Source of the DNA: Patiria miniata
Taxonomy: Eukaryota > Echinodermata > Asteroidea > Valvatida > Asterinidae
Length of the DNA: 64,000 nt
NCBI RefSeq assembly: GCF_015706575.1
Contig: NW_024037056.1
Location: 12,537,176-12,601,175, forward strand
Direction of reading: 5' to 3'
Part shown: positions 1-12,587 of the stretch, in pieces
How the letters are laid out: the number at the start of each line of letters is the position of its first letter
Position numbering within the stretch: position 1 is the first letter of the stretch
The notes under the pieces: generated by a model
What the model was told of the DNA's origin: nothing
What the model saw: the letters and a program-made list of their open reading frames with translations, nothing else
Databases searched by the model: none
Translations under genes and position numbers: made by a program

Positions 1-169
1 TCTTCACAAGTTTTAAAAAAGACTTAAGCCATTCTGGATTGGTCGATTGGTATGCACAAGCAAACTGATATTGTTGCAGTATGGCCAACAGTGTCTGAGG
101 TCGACCAAGTCACCATTTATGTCTTTAAATTTCTTTCTTAATTGAGAGTTTAGTCTCCCACATGTACCT

Positions 170-345
170 TCAAGTGCAAGCTGGAACTTTTGTAGCAAGT
201 GAGGGCCCCACGGAATCAGGTATGGACTGAAAATCCAATCCACATATTGGTCCAGGCGGGATTTGAACCCCGGTTACAGCGGTGGAAGGCGAGGAAAGTA
301 TGCCAACCTGACTCCCCTTTGGGGGGGGGGGGAAATCATCCCAAA
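170..345 (-). mobile_element. SINE-like remnant with tRNA B box
   Basis: On the minus strand GGTTCAAATCCCGCC is a good pol III B-box/T-arm match, followed by a non-tRNA body. No complete cloverleaf can be drawn, and a G/C homopolymer interrupts it. Confidence 0.45.
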
Positions 346-2780
346 GCCATGGGTCAATCTCACAAAAATTCAACAGTAACTGAACGATGGCTATTCAAGC
401 TTTGATTTGAAGTATGTCTTGAACACCTACCTTGGATAGTTGTGAATATTTTGCCCCAGTTTTGTGTTTAAGTGGGTTTATTTTATACTGGTCCACAGTC
501 CGGACCCTATTAAACGTGTTTGCTGCCACCAACCTCTCCAAAAGTCACTACGCTAACCCGTGCAGTGGAATTATTATGTTTGCCATTAGCTGGATGTAGT
601 CATTTTTACACAAATGCGACTTTATTCAATTAGATAAAGAAACGCTGCCGAGACACGTGCAGATGACGTCATCGTTTCCATGACTACAGACTGGGCGCGG
701 CAGTGACTCATTATTTTGAATGGTAATAATTAATCAATTGGTGATGTTATCATATCAGCTCCGTACTTTGATGAGTTTGTATCGTGCTTCGTGTATTTTT
801 TTAGTACTTTGACAGCTGGAATAGCTATTTATGTTGCCAGCATGATTACATAACTGTAGTTTTGTAAACTTGTATGTAGACCATACTTATTTTCGAGCTC
901 ATGAGGGCGCTATTACGAAGCCAGTTGGGACCATTAATTGTCATACTTAAGGTGTAACATTCCCAACTGGCCCTATATATTTATGTGACGACCTTTGACT
1001 CCACTTATCGTACATGATACTTGTGTCAAAGTCCCAAGATATCGATCCTCCACATAAAGTACTGCAAACCTATAGCAAAAAGGTGCAAAGTTGTACTTTT
1101 GCCTTGTCGGTAGTACCAACACGGCGGTACAGGTAAATGTGTTGTAAACAATGATGACTAATATCAAATCAGAGATTTGCCCTTAATATCTTGATAACAT
1201 ATGGACAAGTGGAGAATATTATTATTGTGTTGACCTAATTATTGTGTTGGTGCAACTTTTTTTGGCAAATCGAAACAAAGAAGACACAGTTATGTTCACA
1301 CAATTTGGTGGTGATAACGAGACACTACCCGTAATGGGTGGTCATTCAAACCAACTCTCAGATTTAAGAGTCAAAAGTCAGTGTACATGTAGTATTTTTT
1401 TGACATCTCGATGAACAGCCCTGGAATTAATATGTTGCAGGATTTCCAAAATTGTCTAAATCTGCTAAATGTTCATTCCAAATGCAGCGCACTATGCCAG
1501 GAAAGAAAGTTTTAGGCTATAGCAAAGAAGTCAATGCACATATAAGGTCTTATACACGTCACACTTTGCGCCCATTCTCAGTGTGTTATGCTTTATCCTT
1601 TCAATCGGTCACTAAGGATAAAAGAAAAAGAGTGAGTACGCGGTTCAATGTGGATTCAATGTGGGACTCACATTAAAACCTTCATTTTTTTATATTTACA
1701 TGTACTCATTAACGAAGACGATATCGACCCGATTTAGACCTAACCCCGAACTCGACCGTACCCAGGGTCTTCTCTCGACTTCGTGACATACAATAGCCCC
1801 TGGGAGGGAAACTTGCTGCGTGTATTCCGATTCGATCCCGCATACTACATGAATTTCAAAATTTAATGTTCATTGTGAATCATGACGTATGATCCTCCTC
1901 AAGAGTCCTCCCTTCTAACCTTTGCTTATCGTATTTAATTACGAGGCACCAGACTATCCCGTGTACCTATAATGCAGGATTGTAGTGATGTAAATTATTC
2001 AGTCTGAGGGCGAGAGAGCTGCTATAGTGGGAGCGTTATGCTCGACGCCATATGGGGACGAGGTTGGACCTGACCCATTCCGAGTGTGGGCGACAGAACA
2101 ATTCAGCACAGAGGAGCAAAGTCCTTACTGGATTGTTTGTCCATCCACATGTATTATTTGGTTAAACTATAGGCTACGATTTTTGCCGTTGCTAAGATTT
2201 CAGGTGCAGCATATGGTGTAAAAAGGTGCATGTAAGCTACAATACCGCCATTGCGTTTCTGTACCCTGCGAGATTGAATATACTCAGCCGATGCCGGCCT
2301 GTTCTCTGTTAGCGGCGCTTGGTGTTTATTCAGAAGGTGAGTTGTGCCGATCCATAGACCTTATGCGTAACGGCTATCTTAGAGAGCACCTTTTGTGATT
2401 TAATTCAATAACAATGAATGCGCAAAAGGTTGACTCATGCATATCTCAAAACAAAGGCAATTGCCCTCTAAGATTGCTGCCACACGCAGATCTATTAAAT
2501 CGCATTGATGAAAGAAAGATGCATGGTGATTCATATTTCAAGATACCTTCAAAATGGTCTTCTGATACATCATTAGATAATGTATCGGATTAAAACTGTA
2601 CTATTCAAGAAGGCATTCGTGATTTTCTTTTTTAATTAATGGAAACCTGCAATAATGATTTTTCCCTGCGAACCTTAATCTGACCGTCTAGATGTAATAA
2701 TTGCACCATTTTTTTATTAACCGTATAATTAAGTGGAGCTTGGTGCGACCGTGAAATTTTCGGAGCAAGGGACCTCACGG
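346..2780. other. No gene recognised
   Basis: AT-rich sequence with only short ORFs that have no recognisable domain or splice context. Short fragments such as the gctcgacgccatatggggac segment near 2040 resemble the copy near 23910, so at least some of it is repeat-derived. Confidence 0.4.
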
Positions 2781-3040
2781 ATTGACCTGCTGATTGACCG
2801 GCCAACACACAGGTGTAATGACCGACCACCAACCTGCCGATCGACCAACCGATTGAGCACTACCGACCAATCAACTTACCGCACGACTGACCAAACGGCA
2901 AATCAACCGACCGACCGACCACAGACTATAATTACCTACCGACGGACCGCAACCAATCGTACCAACGTCCAACGACCCAGCCGACTGACCTACCGACTAA
3001 TCATACCGACCAACTGACCATCTGATTGACCAATCGTACC
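2781..3040. repeat. Degenerate GACC/GACT microsatellite
   Basis: Imperfect runs of gaccgacc, accaatc and actgacc dominate about 260 bp. It gives open frames with Thr/Asp/Arg-rich peptides that are not genes. Confidence 0.75.
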
Positions 3041-4262
3041 GGCCATAAAATATATTGACTTTCAATAATATTGGCTATCGACAGACCTACTATACCATTT
3101 TCGCCGGTCGCAACCATTTGATAACTGTTTACCATACTGTCAAAAAAGTCACCTTGATCGTCAAATTACCTGGTATGCCCTCATTTTTTTATATACCAAA
3201 TCGTGACTCACGTCATCTCATATATAGAACGCTACCGTACGTCATGAGACATCTAAATCACAATATATCACTTTACCTTTGGATAATTAAATCGGTTAAA
3301 TCTTCGTGCTCAAATCTCTACAAGAATCCAAGTCGTTTCAAATAGAACCCCAAATTAATGTACATCTTATTTCTGCGTTTAGTCGGCTCTTCGTTTATAC
3401 CTGGTTACTGAATACCTTTAAAAGCGGCGGACCCTAAAAAGTACAACAAACAAAACAACGCCTATAAGGGTGAATGTGAGGTCAGCGGAGCCTTAGCGAC
3501 ATCGCACGATGTATTTGCAATTGATATCCCCACAGAAATGTTAACCATTAACAGGGCAAGTGCTTGAAGCGAAAAATGGAAAGACAGCAATATATTAATC
3601 ATTAACATTCAATTGAAGTGGAACAAAGGAGCAGCGTACATTAGAGTTGTAGAATATTGTTGCATCTCTGTACCGGGCTAATTGTCATAAAGCCGGAGGA
3701 AATCGGAAGTTAATAATATTGTTCTCTTCGTGCGATTCCACTTTTGGCGTATTTAGTAAGACATTTGGAGTCCTACGAAGGTTGTTGAGAGTGGTTTGTC
3801 GTTTTACAGAGGACCTATTCCTTTGTAAACCCATTAAGAAGGTAGACATTTCGGTTTCAATTTTTAATTTGACATAGGAAATCACTTGAACTTAACTAGT
3901 TACCATAATATTAATTTGAGGAAGAGAATTATAGCCATGAGATTAGGCCTAAACAAATTACAGAGTTGACAGAATTTTTGCGACAAACTTCGTTCTTGAC
4001 CAAACGTTTGGAGAAACCGATGGGCCGCACCAGTCACAACTTCTCCATTGAGAGACGAAGTTGCTGCAAACTACCCTGCCCAGGGACATATCACCCCGAT
4101 GCAACTATGTGGCTGTGTCTCAGTGTTGTTTTGATCGATGCAAGAAACAAACATGATGGGACTTTCAGTTTGTTATTTAACCATGCTGCATTATTGTTGA
4201 GTTTATTGTGCACAAGCTGTGCATTTTTTTTATTATTCTGTGATTAATTGGATTGATTGCAG
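3041..4262. other. No gene recognised; probable 5' flank/intron of MS4A-like gene 1
   Basis: No conserved ORF or RNA. A splice acceptor-like ttgattgcag ends at 4262, just before the first coding exon of MS4A-like gene 1, so part of this stretch may be intron after a noncoding first exon. Confidence 0.35.
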
Positions 4263-7200
4263 TTGATCTGAATACCTTGGAAATGTGATAACTTAGACAC
4301 CAACGAATCCTCATGAAAACCGTTCGCTTCGACGAGCCCGCTAGTCAGCAACAGCAGCTGCAGCAGCGGGCTCCAAACCAGCAGCAGCAGTTCGCAGCAG
4401 GCAGCATGCTGCCGTATCCAGAAACCCCCCAGCAACAGCAGGTGATCACCATATCGCAGCAGCAGCAGTTGCCGCCGGTCAACGGCGCCCTGCCCCCGGG
4501 CAACAGCAGGTCTTCATCCAGCCCCACCCGTACCAACAAGGGGCCGTGCTCGTGGGGCAAGCCGCACCGGTGCCGAAGAACAGGCGGTACCGGTTGAAGG
4601 CCGCTAGGACCCTGGCCATACTGCAGCTCATCCTGGCCACTCTCTCGGTCATCCTCGGTATCATCGTGGCCGTCGAGAGCGCCAGAGGGTCTTGGCTGGG
4701 TATGACTATATGGAGTGCTGTCTTTGTAAGTATCAGTGTCCTAAAGCTTTGACCACTTTAAAGGCATATACAGGGTGGTGCAAAAAGAAGGAAACCCACT
4801 TTTGACAGGAATTGTAACCACTTTTTAACCACTTTTGACAGGAATTTTGCATGGTGGAGTATACAGTTAGTATCGTTTCTGTTTGCGGTAACACCATGTG
4901 GTAATGACTACTGTCGTTCAGTAGATGTTTAGTTCTGATAAGAACTTGTCTTGCTTGATATAAACTTCCGCTAAAAGGAGTTTTAGTTCCGATAATAACG
5001 ATCCTGCTTTAAGTCCAGTCCTGCTTTAAGTTTTAAAGGCAAAAGAAAAAGTTCTTTTAGAACTTACTAAGCAGGACTGTTCTCATCAGAACTAAATAGT
5101 TATTACCCCATGATGTTACCACAAACCGAAACGATACTAACTTATTTGAAATGTTTTTTTTTATAATGTAAGTAGGCCTAAAGCTCTTCAACCAGACGTG
5201 GTAAAAAAAACTTTAACACAATCGCTAGTATAGTGTTTTTACGCCAATTGGAATACAAGTCACCAAATCACTGTTATTTTGCTATTTCTTCCCCCAGTTC
5301 TACCTGCCGGCCGGAATATTGGGAATTGTGAGCACCAAGCCAGTGAACATGCAAGTTTGTTTGGTAAGACGAAATTAATTCCTGTAGTCTGTTCCGTATC
5401 TTTTACACATGTAAAAGGAACTGTGGAACGCTGCTATAACGAACATCTTGGGATCCACAGAAATAATTAGTGTTCATAAAAGCGATCGCTTGTGCGCCGT
5501 ACTCATTTTTCAAGATGGTGTCTGTCCTTTAAAATAGCGCCCTCTTGTGCCCTACTTAAAGTGCGCCTCTCTGATTTGATCCGCTAAGTGTTTATTTATT
5601 TCTCTTTTTGCGATTTGGACGTGTAATAATTTTTGCTTAATATTAAATTTTAACTACGTTTATGTATTTCATTTCTCTGACAGATAAACTCGTGCATGGT
5701 CATGTCCATTCTGTCGTCTCTTCTTGCGGCTGGATGTGTCATCTATTCCAGCATATGTTGTGCAAGCGAGAGGTATTATGACTACGCATATCATTACTAC
5801 TATATGCCTGTGAGTACACACAATAATCGATTTCATATTAACTTTTATAAGTATCCCATATAGAGCCCGGGCGGTTTCGGGCGCTGCGTGCGGGGAGTAT
5901 AGGAAGGGCGGTTTCGGGCGCTACATAAGGCCTGTGGTCAAATGTACCTTGGTACATGGGTTCGAATCCTGACTGTGGGAACATGGTGCTTGTGCTCTTG
6001 AGCAAGGCACTTTACCATTATTGCCTCGTCCTTCGGATGGGACGTAAAGCCGTAGGTCCCGTGTGCGAACCCAGTAACACTTATCGCTAATATTTACTGG
6101 TCTGCAACCATAGCTGGTCTTGTCCCCCCAAAAACATCGTCGTTACAGCGCCCTCTCTCACCCCAAAAGACCATACTCACGAGGAAGACATTTTCGATCG
6201 TGTTCCCTGAATCTATTCAATAAATTCTAAACTGTTGAAAGGGATGGTGCCAGACTATGTTATGATTACTAGTGCGTTTCAAGCCTCACTTTCAATTTTT
6301 TTTTTAAATGTGGCTAAAACTCGAGGGTACATTAATTTTAATCACAAAAATTCATCCGAGCAAACCGGTATTAATGTGTAATGAACTTTTATTTCAAAAC
6401 TTTCATTTCCACTCCCAAGTTCAAAAAAAGGAAGAGTTGACCTCGCTTTCGATTAAATATGGCCGACTCGTGAAGTCTTTTGCACCAGCCTGTTGTAAAA
6501 ATTAGTACTTTATCTTTTTACTTACAGACCAACCGAGTTGCATTCTGGTCCGTGCTTGCCATTGTTTCTTTTGGAGAGTTCATAGTCTCCATTGTTCAGG
6601 CGGCCTACTGCTGCAACGCCTCGTGTACCTGCTGCCGCAAGTCAACGGACACCGTCAGGGTAACTTGAAACAAGACTAGGCTAGCCTACAGTAAAGCTGG
6701 TCCCAAATCTCATTCGATTGATTGAGCAGGCATGGCCACAAACATCGTAAAATAAGCTGTGTAGTGGTAGTGTGATGATGACATTGAAACATCGGGCCGT
6801 TCGCATGGAAACTTGACTTAATGTATGTTATACACATGTATTACAAGCGGCGCCAGACGAGATCTACATAATTATGGCATACACAAATTGACCTCGATCG
6901 TATTATGCCAAACTGTGGATGACAAATTATGGAATGTCAACTTTGCAAAAAAAAGAGAATAGTTAATTTTCAGACATTATCGTTGACAGTTGAAAGTACA
7001 AAGTAACCAACAAACGCTACCAATCTATACAATGTTAATTAGTACACACATGTATAAAAAAAGTGATGGGGCTGAAATTATGCAATTATTGGCAAAATGT
7101 GTTGCCAACCATTTCTTAAATGTATGTCTTGTGGCATGCAGCGTACAGATATTGGCGCTAACAATGTTTACAAACAAACGAAAGGTCTCCGAAGTGACAG

Positions 7201-9212
7201 TCAGTGAGATAGGTAACCAGTCTCATGCACGTTGCATTATGACTCGCCGTCATGGCCGTAGCGCACCGACCGTCATTTTGGGTAATATGGCAGTCGCTAC
7301 TTTCTTTTGTACCATGCCCTTAAGTTTGTACAGTTTATGTAGCAACTTATCATATTAATAGAACAACAAACATACCTTGTACTGACAACCGAAGAGCTGA
7401 GACCCAGCAAGGTACAAACGTACGTCTTGCGGCTGCACACTAGGACCTTTGTACAAGCTTGCAACATTTCTCATAAAGTTGCCTCGTTGTTTCAATAGAC
7501 TGGTTCCCTCTAAAAGACTATAGGGGCCGGGAGGGGGGGGGCGGGAACCAGTCTCGTTGATACATATGACTATTATTTAGCTCTTGAGGGCGCTTTACCC
7601 ATCACTCCATTTTGAAGAGTCTTTTTTTCTTGGCTAGACTGTTCCGAACAACGGGTTCGCCTCCGCCATCGTCCGTAAAAGATTTTGACGACAGCGACTT
7701 TGGGACAGCTCAGAAAATGTTCTGTCTCAGAAACATCCAATTTTTGTTTTGGCCGACGTTTAGAGTGTTTCGTTTCGGGTCGTGATATTGGTTAAGGTAT
7801 GAAGGTCCAATGGCCATCGCAGTGGGATGTTAGAGGTCCACTGTGTCTTGGGCGCGGCATATGAGTGGCGGTGCCCAGTCCTCTCCTCTCGCCGTCTTAC
7901 CTTCCCTGAACGAATCGGGTTTTACTGTTGGGTCGTCAGAGAGAGTTTTCCAGTTTTTGGTCCGAATGGGATTCGAACCGCTAACCTTCAACTCCGTAGC
8001 TCCACGCTCTAACCGCTCGGCTACGGGGCCCCTCTGGGATTGAAGAGTTCTAAGCCGAAGATGAAGCCAGAGCCCAAGAAGTAACCGTGGTTTGGAAACC
8101 GCCATGGAGCGCCCTTGTCTTCCATGCATGTTTCAAATGGGCTTATAAAGCGGTGCGAATTTCTGTAAGGTGCTAGACTTAATTAATTTGAAGACGACAG
8201 TCATTGTTATTACTTACTTAATTACTATGAAAACATTGTCACTTTCTCAAAGTTTTGTTTTTTTCTTTTTCAAATTAGGTCCGCTATGCACCCCAGATTC
8301 ACTATCTGGTCCCACAACAGCAGAACGCCCAAGGCCAATCACAAGCGGCCTACCCAATGCAGCAGCAACAGCAACTGCAGCAGCAGATGATGTCACAGCA
8401 GCAGCAACAGCAGATTATGCCGCAGCAGCCGCAGCAGCCGATTCCACGCTACGGTGTCCATAATGTGACAATGGTGCAGAGCGCACCCCCTGATGAACAA
8501 AGTGCACAGGACAAAGGCAAATCTGGTAAGTATAGGCCTACGTGGATGATACATTCTACCATTTTTTTTTTACACACGGCCAAGTGAGCCTTTTTCAAAT
8601 AATGGTGGAGTCAATAGTGCGTTATCTGATTGGGGTAAATCCGTTGTTTACTCATATTTACCGAACGAAACTGAGAGCGCCCCCGTGTGTCCGCCATATT
8701 TATCTCAAATATCAGGCTAAACGTTGGCCATGACAATGATGTACATGTACAATGGTTCTCTTACACATACAAGACCATTGACCTTTTCCCAATTTTATGC
8801 CCGGATTTTCTTTTAAATCACATTTACCTCAAGACCATTTTTGCAGTTTGTACGAGTGACCATAGAGCAAGGAACGAGACAGAAGTTAAAAACGGTGGTT
8901 GTGTTTAAAATTTCGTAACTTTAAAACTATATGAGTGATTTGAATGATTCTTGTACTAAAAGAAGGCTTATGAATCGGGCTTCATATCCTAGATTTTGAA
9001 AGTGCTCAGCATGCAGAACTTTACTAAAACTGGTCCCGACATTTGGGCTTCGTTTTTTTTTATTCACCCTGTATTGTTGAATGGTTGCTGATTTCGTTCT
9101 TTATCTGTCCTTTCTGTTTACAGATAATGCCACTGCTCCCGATGAAGCTATTGCTCTGCCAAAATACAGCAACTCACCACCACCCAGTTATACCCTTGAA
9201 AATAATTTTTAA
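4263..9212 (+). CDS. MS4A/CD20-like tetraspan membrane protein, poly-Q (paralogue 1)
   Basis: Six coding exons are visible: 4313-4725, 5298-5363, 5684-5809, 6528-6659, 8279-8525 and 9124-9212. All have AG/GT borders and donor phases 0,0,0,0,1. The ATG at 4313 starts a glutamine-rich cytosolic N-terminus (MKTVRFDEP, then Q-rich); an acceptor at 4262 suggests an upstream noncoding exon. The membrane core runs from TM1 (KAARTLAILQL...) through FYLPAGILGI (TM2) and SCMVMSILSSLLAAG (TM3) to a fourth segment ending in a Cys-rich AAYCCNASCTCC. This order is that of the CD20-like family (PF04103). The tail is again Q-rich and ends in SPPPSY, a PPxY motif that Nedd4-type WW domains recognise. Poly-Q and TM1 lie in different frames within exon 1: one base is missing near 4490-4500 (five-C run). 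With it the product would be about 357 residues. Family fit is good; the exact role is unknown. Confidence 0.75.
4489..4500 (+). other. Frame break in exon 1 of MS4A-like gene 1
   Basis: Upstream of this GC-rich run the Q-rich frame reads ...VNGALPPG. Downstream, the frame that encodes TM1 reads QQQVFIQPHPYQQG. One extra C in the run would join the two smoothly and make exon 1 a whole number of codons (413 + 1). The TM1 frame is open from 4345 but has no ATG before TM1. This could be an assembly or sequencing deletion, a null allele, a splice choice or recoding. Confidence 0.7.
4848..5138. mobile_element. Foldback MITE, family A (copy 1)
   Basis: Ends match as inverted repeats: TATCGTTTCTGTTTGCGG...ACACCATG on the left and CATGATGTTACC...AAACGATA on the right. 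Internal GTTCTGATAAGAAC/TTCTCATCAGAAC arms also pair. The same element recurs at 39642-39944. It lies in intron 1 of MS4A-like gene 1. Confidence 0.8.
5925..6190 (+). mobile_element. SINE with B box and conserved central domain
   Basis: GGGTTCGAATCCTGAC matches a pol III B box. The following body (gagcaaggcactttaccatt, then ccttcggatgggacgtaaag) matches the conserved central domain found in several deuterostome SINEs, recognised from memory. The tRNA head is truncated on the left. It lies in an intron of MS4A-like gene 1. Confidence 0.6.
7820..8130 (-). mobile_element. tRNA-derived SINE
   Basis: On the minus strand an A box (TAGCCGAGCGGTTAGAGCG) and a B box (GGTTCGAATCCC) lie about 35 bp apart. 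This is a tRNA head resembling tRNA-Ser/Leu with a non-tRNA body. It lies in an intron of MS4A-like gene 1. Confidence 0.6.
8891..9060. repeat. Dispersed repeat, family B (copy 1)
   Basis: About 170 bp from acggtggttgtgtttaaaat to the T run near 9055 matches 14582-14755. The copies lie in different introns of the two MS4A-like paralogues, so they are insertions and not relics of the gene duplication. Confidence 0.7.
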
Positions 9213-9241
9213 ATCACCAACCACAGTTTTGTCAAAAAAAC

Positions 9242-9771
9242 TATACACTTTTAAAATTGGCCATAGTTTCTGCTGTAGCAATATAGATAAAATATTTTTT
9301 TTAGAGTACCTCTTCCTGCTTCTTTTGGTGACATTTTCACTGGATTAGATTTCATGCAGAGGAGACAATTAAAGGGGTCGGGTGAAATCTGACTTGCGCC
9401 CTGTGGTCAGGGCGATGGATACGAAAGAGACAATTTAAAAGAACACAACCATTGTCTAACAAAGAGACAAAACAAGATTTCATTAACTTTTAAGCTTCGT
9501 GTTTATTTCAAACATTTAAATTAAATTAAAAAAAGGCAATCAAATTCCACGGTGTCTTAGTCCTTAACATGGCCACCATCTCGTTCAATGCACAGTTGGT
9601 GCTGTCAGATTTCACCCGAACCCTGTAATTATCTTCTGTGCAGTCATGCATGAAAAATAATCCAGTAAAAATGTCGCCAAATGAAGCAGAACGAGTTACT
9701 CTAAAAAGTACATATGTAAATATCTTATCTATATTGCTACAGAATAAAACTATGGCCAATTTAAAAAGTGT
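9242..9771. mobile_element. Foldback MITE in the 3' flank of MS4A-like gene 1
   Basis: The left arm starts TATACACTTTTAAAATTGGC; the right arm ends GCCAATTTAAAAAGTGTATA. The arms pair over roughly 150 bp, including the gcaatatagataa and gtgacattttcactgg segments. It starts 30 bp after the stop codon, so it probably lies within the 3' UTR. Confidence 0.75.
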
Positions 9772-10080
9772 ATAATGTTTATTTGACCTACACTGTATTT
9801 ATCCCGATCGGAGATACGACCCCGACTCATCGAAAATCCACAGTATATACAAATTAGGTCCGTCAAAATACCCAGAATGAAGGTTACTGTAAACAAACTC
9901 ACCCGATTGGGGATTAATATCTTCTGTCTGTGTATATTTTACAAATCCCTCGATGGAAAAGGTAAAACAATAACATAAATTAGTTATGAAGAAAATAATC
10001 AGATTCTTTGATAAAGTGCAACTAAAAGCTGTAAATAAAATGTAAAAAAGAGCAAATATTTTTAAACATAATATAGAAAC

Positions 10081-10330
10081 ATTGTGTTGATATAGAAGGA
10101 TATTATGTCTATTAGATAAAGGTACATTTATGCTTCAATTTGGTGTTTAAATACTGTTGAATTATATCGGAACATGTAAAAAATAATAATACCTTCAATT
10201 AAATAAATACAGTGTGTTGATATAGAAGGATATCATGCCTATTAGATAAGGGTACATTAATGCTTCAATTTGGTGTTTAAATACTGTTGAATTATATCAG
10301 AACGTGTAAAAATAATAATACCTTCAATTA
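10081..10330. repeat. Tandem duplication, about 129-bp unit
   Basis: Two consecutive copies begin gtgttgatatagaaggatat at 10084 and 10213 and stay nearly identical through aataataccttcaatta. AT-rich and noncoding, in the 3' flank of MS4A-like gene 1. Confidence 0.85.
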
Positions 10331-10936
10331 TATTATTTGTAAAAGGTTTCTGGATTAACTGGCGAATCCTAGTGTAAAATAGGTTGCATCTGCAAAGCTT
10401 ATGATAATAATTTTTGAAAAGACCATACACATTAAAAGAGAGAAGTGATATTAAGGAAATAAGAGAAAATAGTATTTATATTTATTTTAGTAAATATTCC
10501 TAATAGATAAACTTGAATGTCTAAGTACAGGCTTCTGTGAATCTTGGTTTGAGAAACGTATATAGTAAGTAACTGAAATTTTTAGTGCAAAGTTAATATT
10601 TTGTTCAGTGTGTGCTGTAAAAAAAGGACTGTCAAAAAAAATGTTGATACAGATATTCTAATAAGAAAGTTATATGAATTTTGTCAGGCAAGTATACAAT
10701 ACTTTTGTATACACTGCTTTTTGTGTCCACCAAAAGACGTTTGTATAATATTGTTCTGGAACGATTAGACACAATTATAAGGTTCATGTATATTTTTGTT
10801 CTTTGCGAGAAAAAAAATTGCGCGGGGAAGCAAATTTATCAAAACTAAAATAAAATAAAGAATCGTTTGCGTTTTACCTTTGCCTCAAAATGTGTCTGTA
10901 TGTTTGATAATCCATGACCAGAACTGAAGCTATGCC

Positions 10937-11302
10937 CAGGGGCGGATCCAGGAATTTTCGCGGGGGGGGGGGGGGTTCATCGGCAAAAAAATTTCTGAAA
11001 TGTAGACCCTTTTTTTCTCGGGACACTTTGCCTCCGCCTGAAAGTCAAAAGGTGGGGGGGGGGGGCGGGGGGGGGCGGGGGGGGGGTAATATATAGCACA
11101 GAATAATGTACGTATACCCCGTAGCCAAGCTGACTCTGTACGTATTTTGTGCAAGGCGGACATTATTACATTATTAAAAAAAATTGGTGTCGGAGGGGGG
11201 GGGGGGGGGGGGTTCGCAATTTTGTTCATGAATTTCTATGGATTTTTTTTTTGGACAGAGCTGGGGGGATGACCCCAAAACTCCCCTCTGGATCCGCGCC
11301 TG
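10937..11302. mobile_element. MITE with CAGGGGCGGATCC termini and poly-G tracts
   Basis: Terminal inverted repeats CAGGGGCGGATCCAG and CTGGATCCGCGCCTG bound 366 bp. The flanks share ATGCC, a likely target duplication. Inside are three G tracts longer than 12 bp, near 10961, 11050-11085 and 11196, able to form G-quadruplexes. The poly-Gly ORFs here are artefacts of these runs. Confidence 0.75.
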
Positions 11303-12587
11303 ATGCCCCTTTTGTTATACATGTACCATAATGTGCAATTGTCTTAGGTGAAATTTCTCTCTTTTTTGTTAAAAGGAGACCATCGATGGTAGATGTTTCG
11401 TTCGTTTCCACATTGCCACTCAAAGTAGCTGTCATGCATAATGTCACCATCAAGATGAAATACTCATGTTGAGTAGTTTTAAAAGGACATCTGCTGGCAC
11501 ACATTTTTGGGGGACACCCTGTGTATTAGTTACTTTCAGGAACGGATTTTCGAAAATGCTCGCTATGAATTTTAGCTTGTTTATGCTCGAAAACTTGCGT
11601 TTCATATCTGTAACCCTTTATTTCTCAATGATTTCTGCTTAGTGTCAGAATAGTTTTATAGGCATGCAGATATCTTGTCAAACTTTGGACTATCTGCTAC
11701 ACAAGCATACCGTGCCATTAAATCATGATTATTTCGATACTGGATACAGAGAGGCAGTTTTACATTGCGACCTAAAAGTGGCCTGTGCGTGACACGAAAA
11801 CTTGTGACCGGTGATGAGTGGTGCAAAGTCCGCCGTTTCTGTGTGGTTTTTATCATACTGTGCGGTTCGAATGCGTATGAATTACCAAGTTATTACAGGA
11901 TATATCTAGCGTATTTTTTACTTCCACAAAGACTGAAAGGTATAAGTTCCTTCAATCCAGGATTGGGAATATTCTAGGCTTTGAAAAGTTCTCCTGAGTC
12001 TCAGACGTTTAAAAATATAAGGTAAGTGACAGCAATGTGTTTTTATTAAAAGCAGTTCGGGATTCGTTTGAAAAGGGACAATTTAAGAAGAATAAAAAAT
12101 GAAGGAAAATCACTCGTTTCCAAAGTCAAAGTAATTTGTCGTTCAATGGCGAAGATTTCTTTTTCAATTTTCAGTAGGATTGGGTTTTTCTACTCTCGAA
12201 CTCATGTGTTGATTTTTCCCCCGTGCAAGTATTAATTGTCACTGTACCTGCAATTAGGTATTTTAGAATGACGTCTTTTTATACTTCATTGGCAGCATTA
12301 GAAACTGTAATATTATGACATAAGGGGCCTTGAAGTAAATGATCTATAAAAACGTTGGGTTCATCTAAGTTAAATTACGAATCACGCAGTGATACTTCAT
12401 GGGTGTAAGTGAGGTCTGGTTGAAAATTAACAGTTTAAATTTATCTTTTTACCAATCAATCAATAACATCACATATGTAGACACAAAAGTATTACATTAA
12501 CATTCAAACATCTAAGTAACACTCCTCCGTGAGTTCAGACATGTCAATTCTACGAATATTCTTTATCGTGCGTTAATTGCTTTTTAA
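11303..12587. other. Intergenic region between the two MS4A-like genes; no gene seen
   Basis: Only short unconvincing ORFs. A possible acceptor (gctttttaag) near 12588 precedes the first coding exon of paralogue 2, so a noncoding exon may lie here unseen. Confidence 0.35.

Noticed and set aside
10914..11331. Gly- and Pro-rich ORFs on both strands
   Set aside because: They are translations of poly-G tracts inside a MITE.
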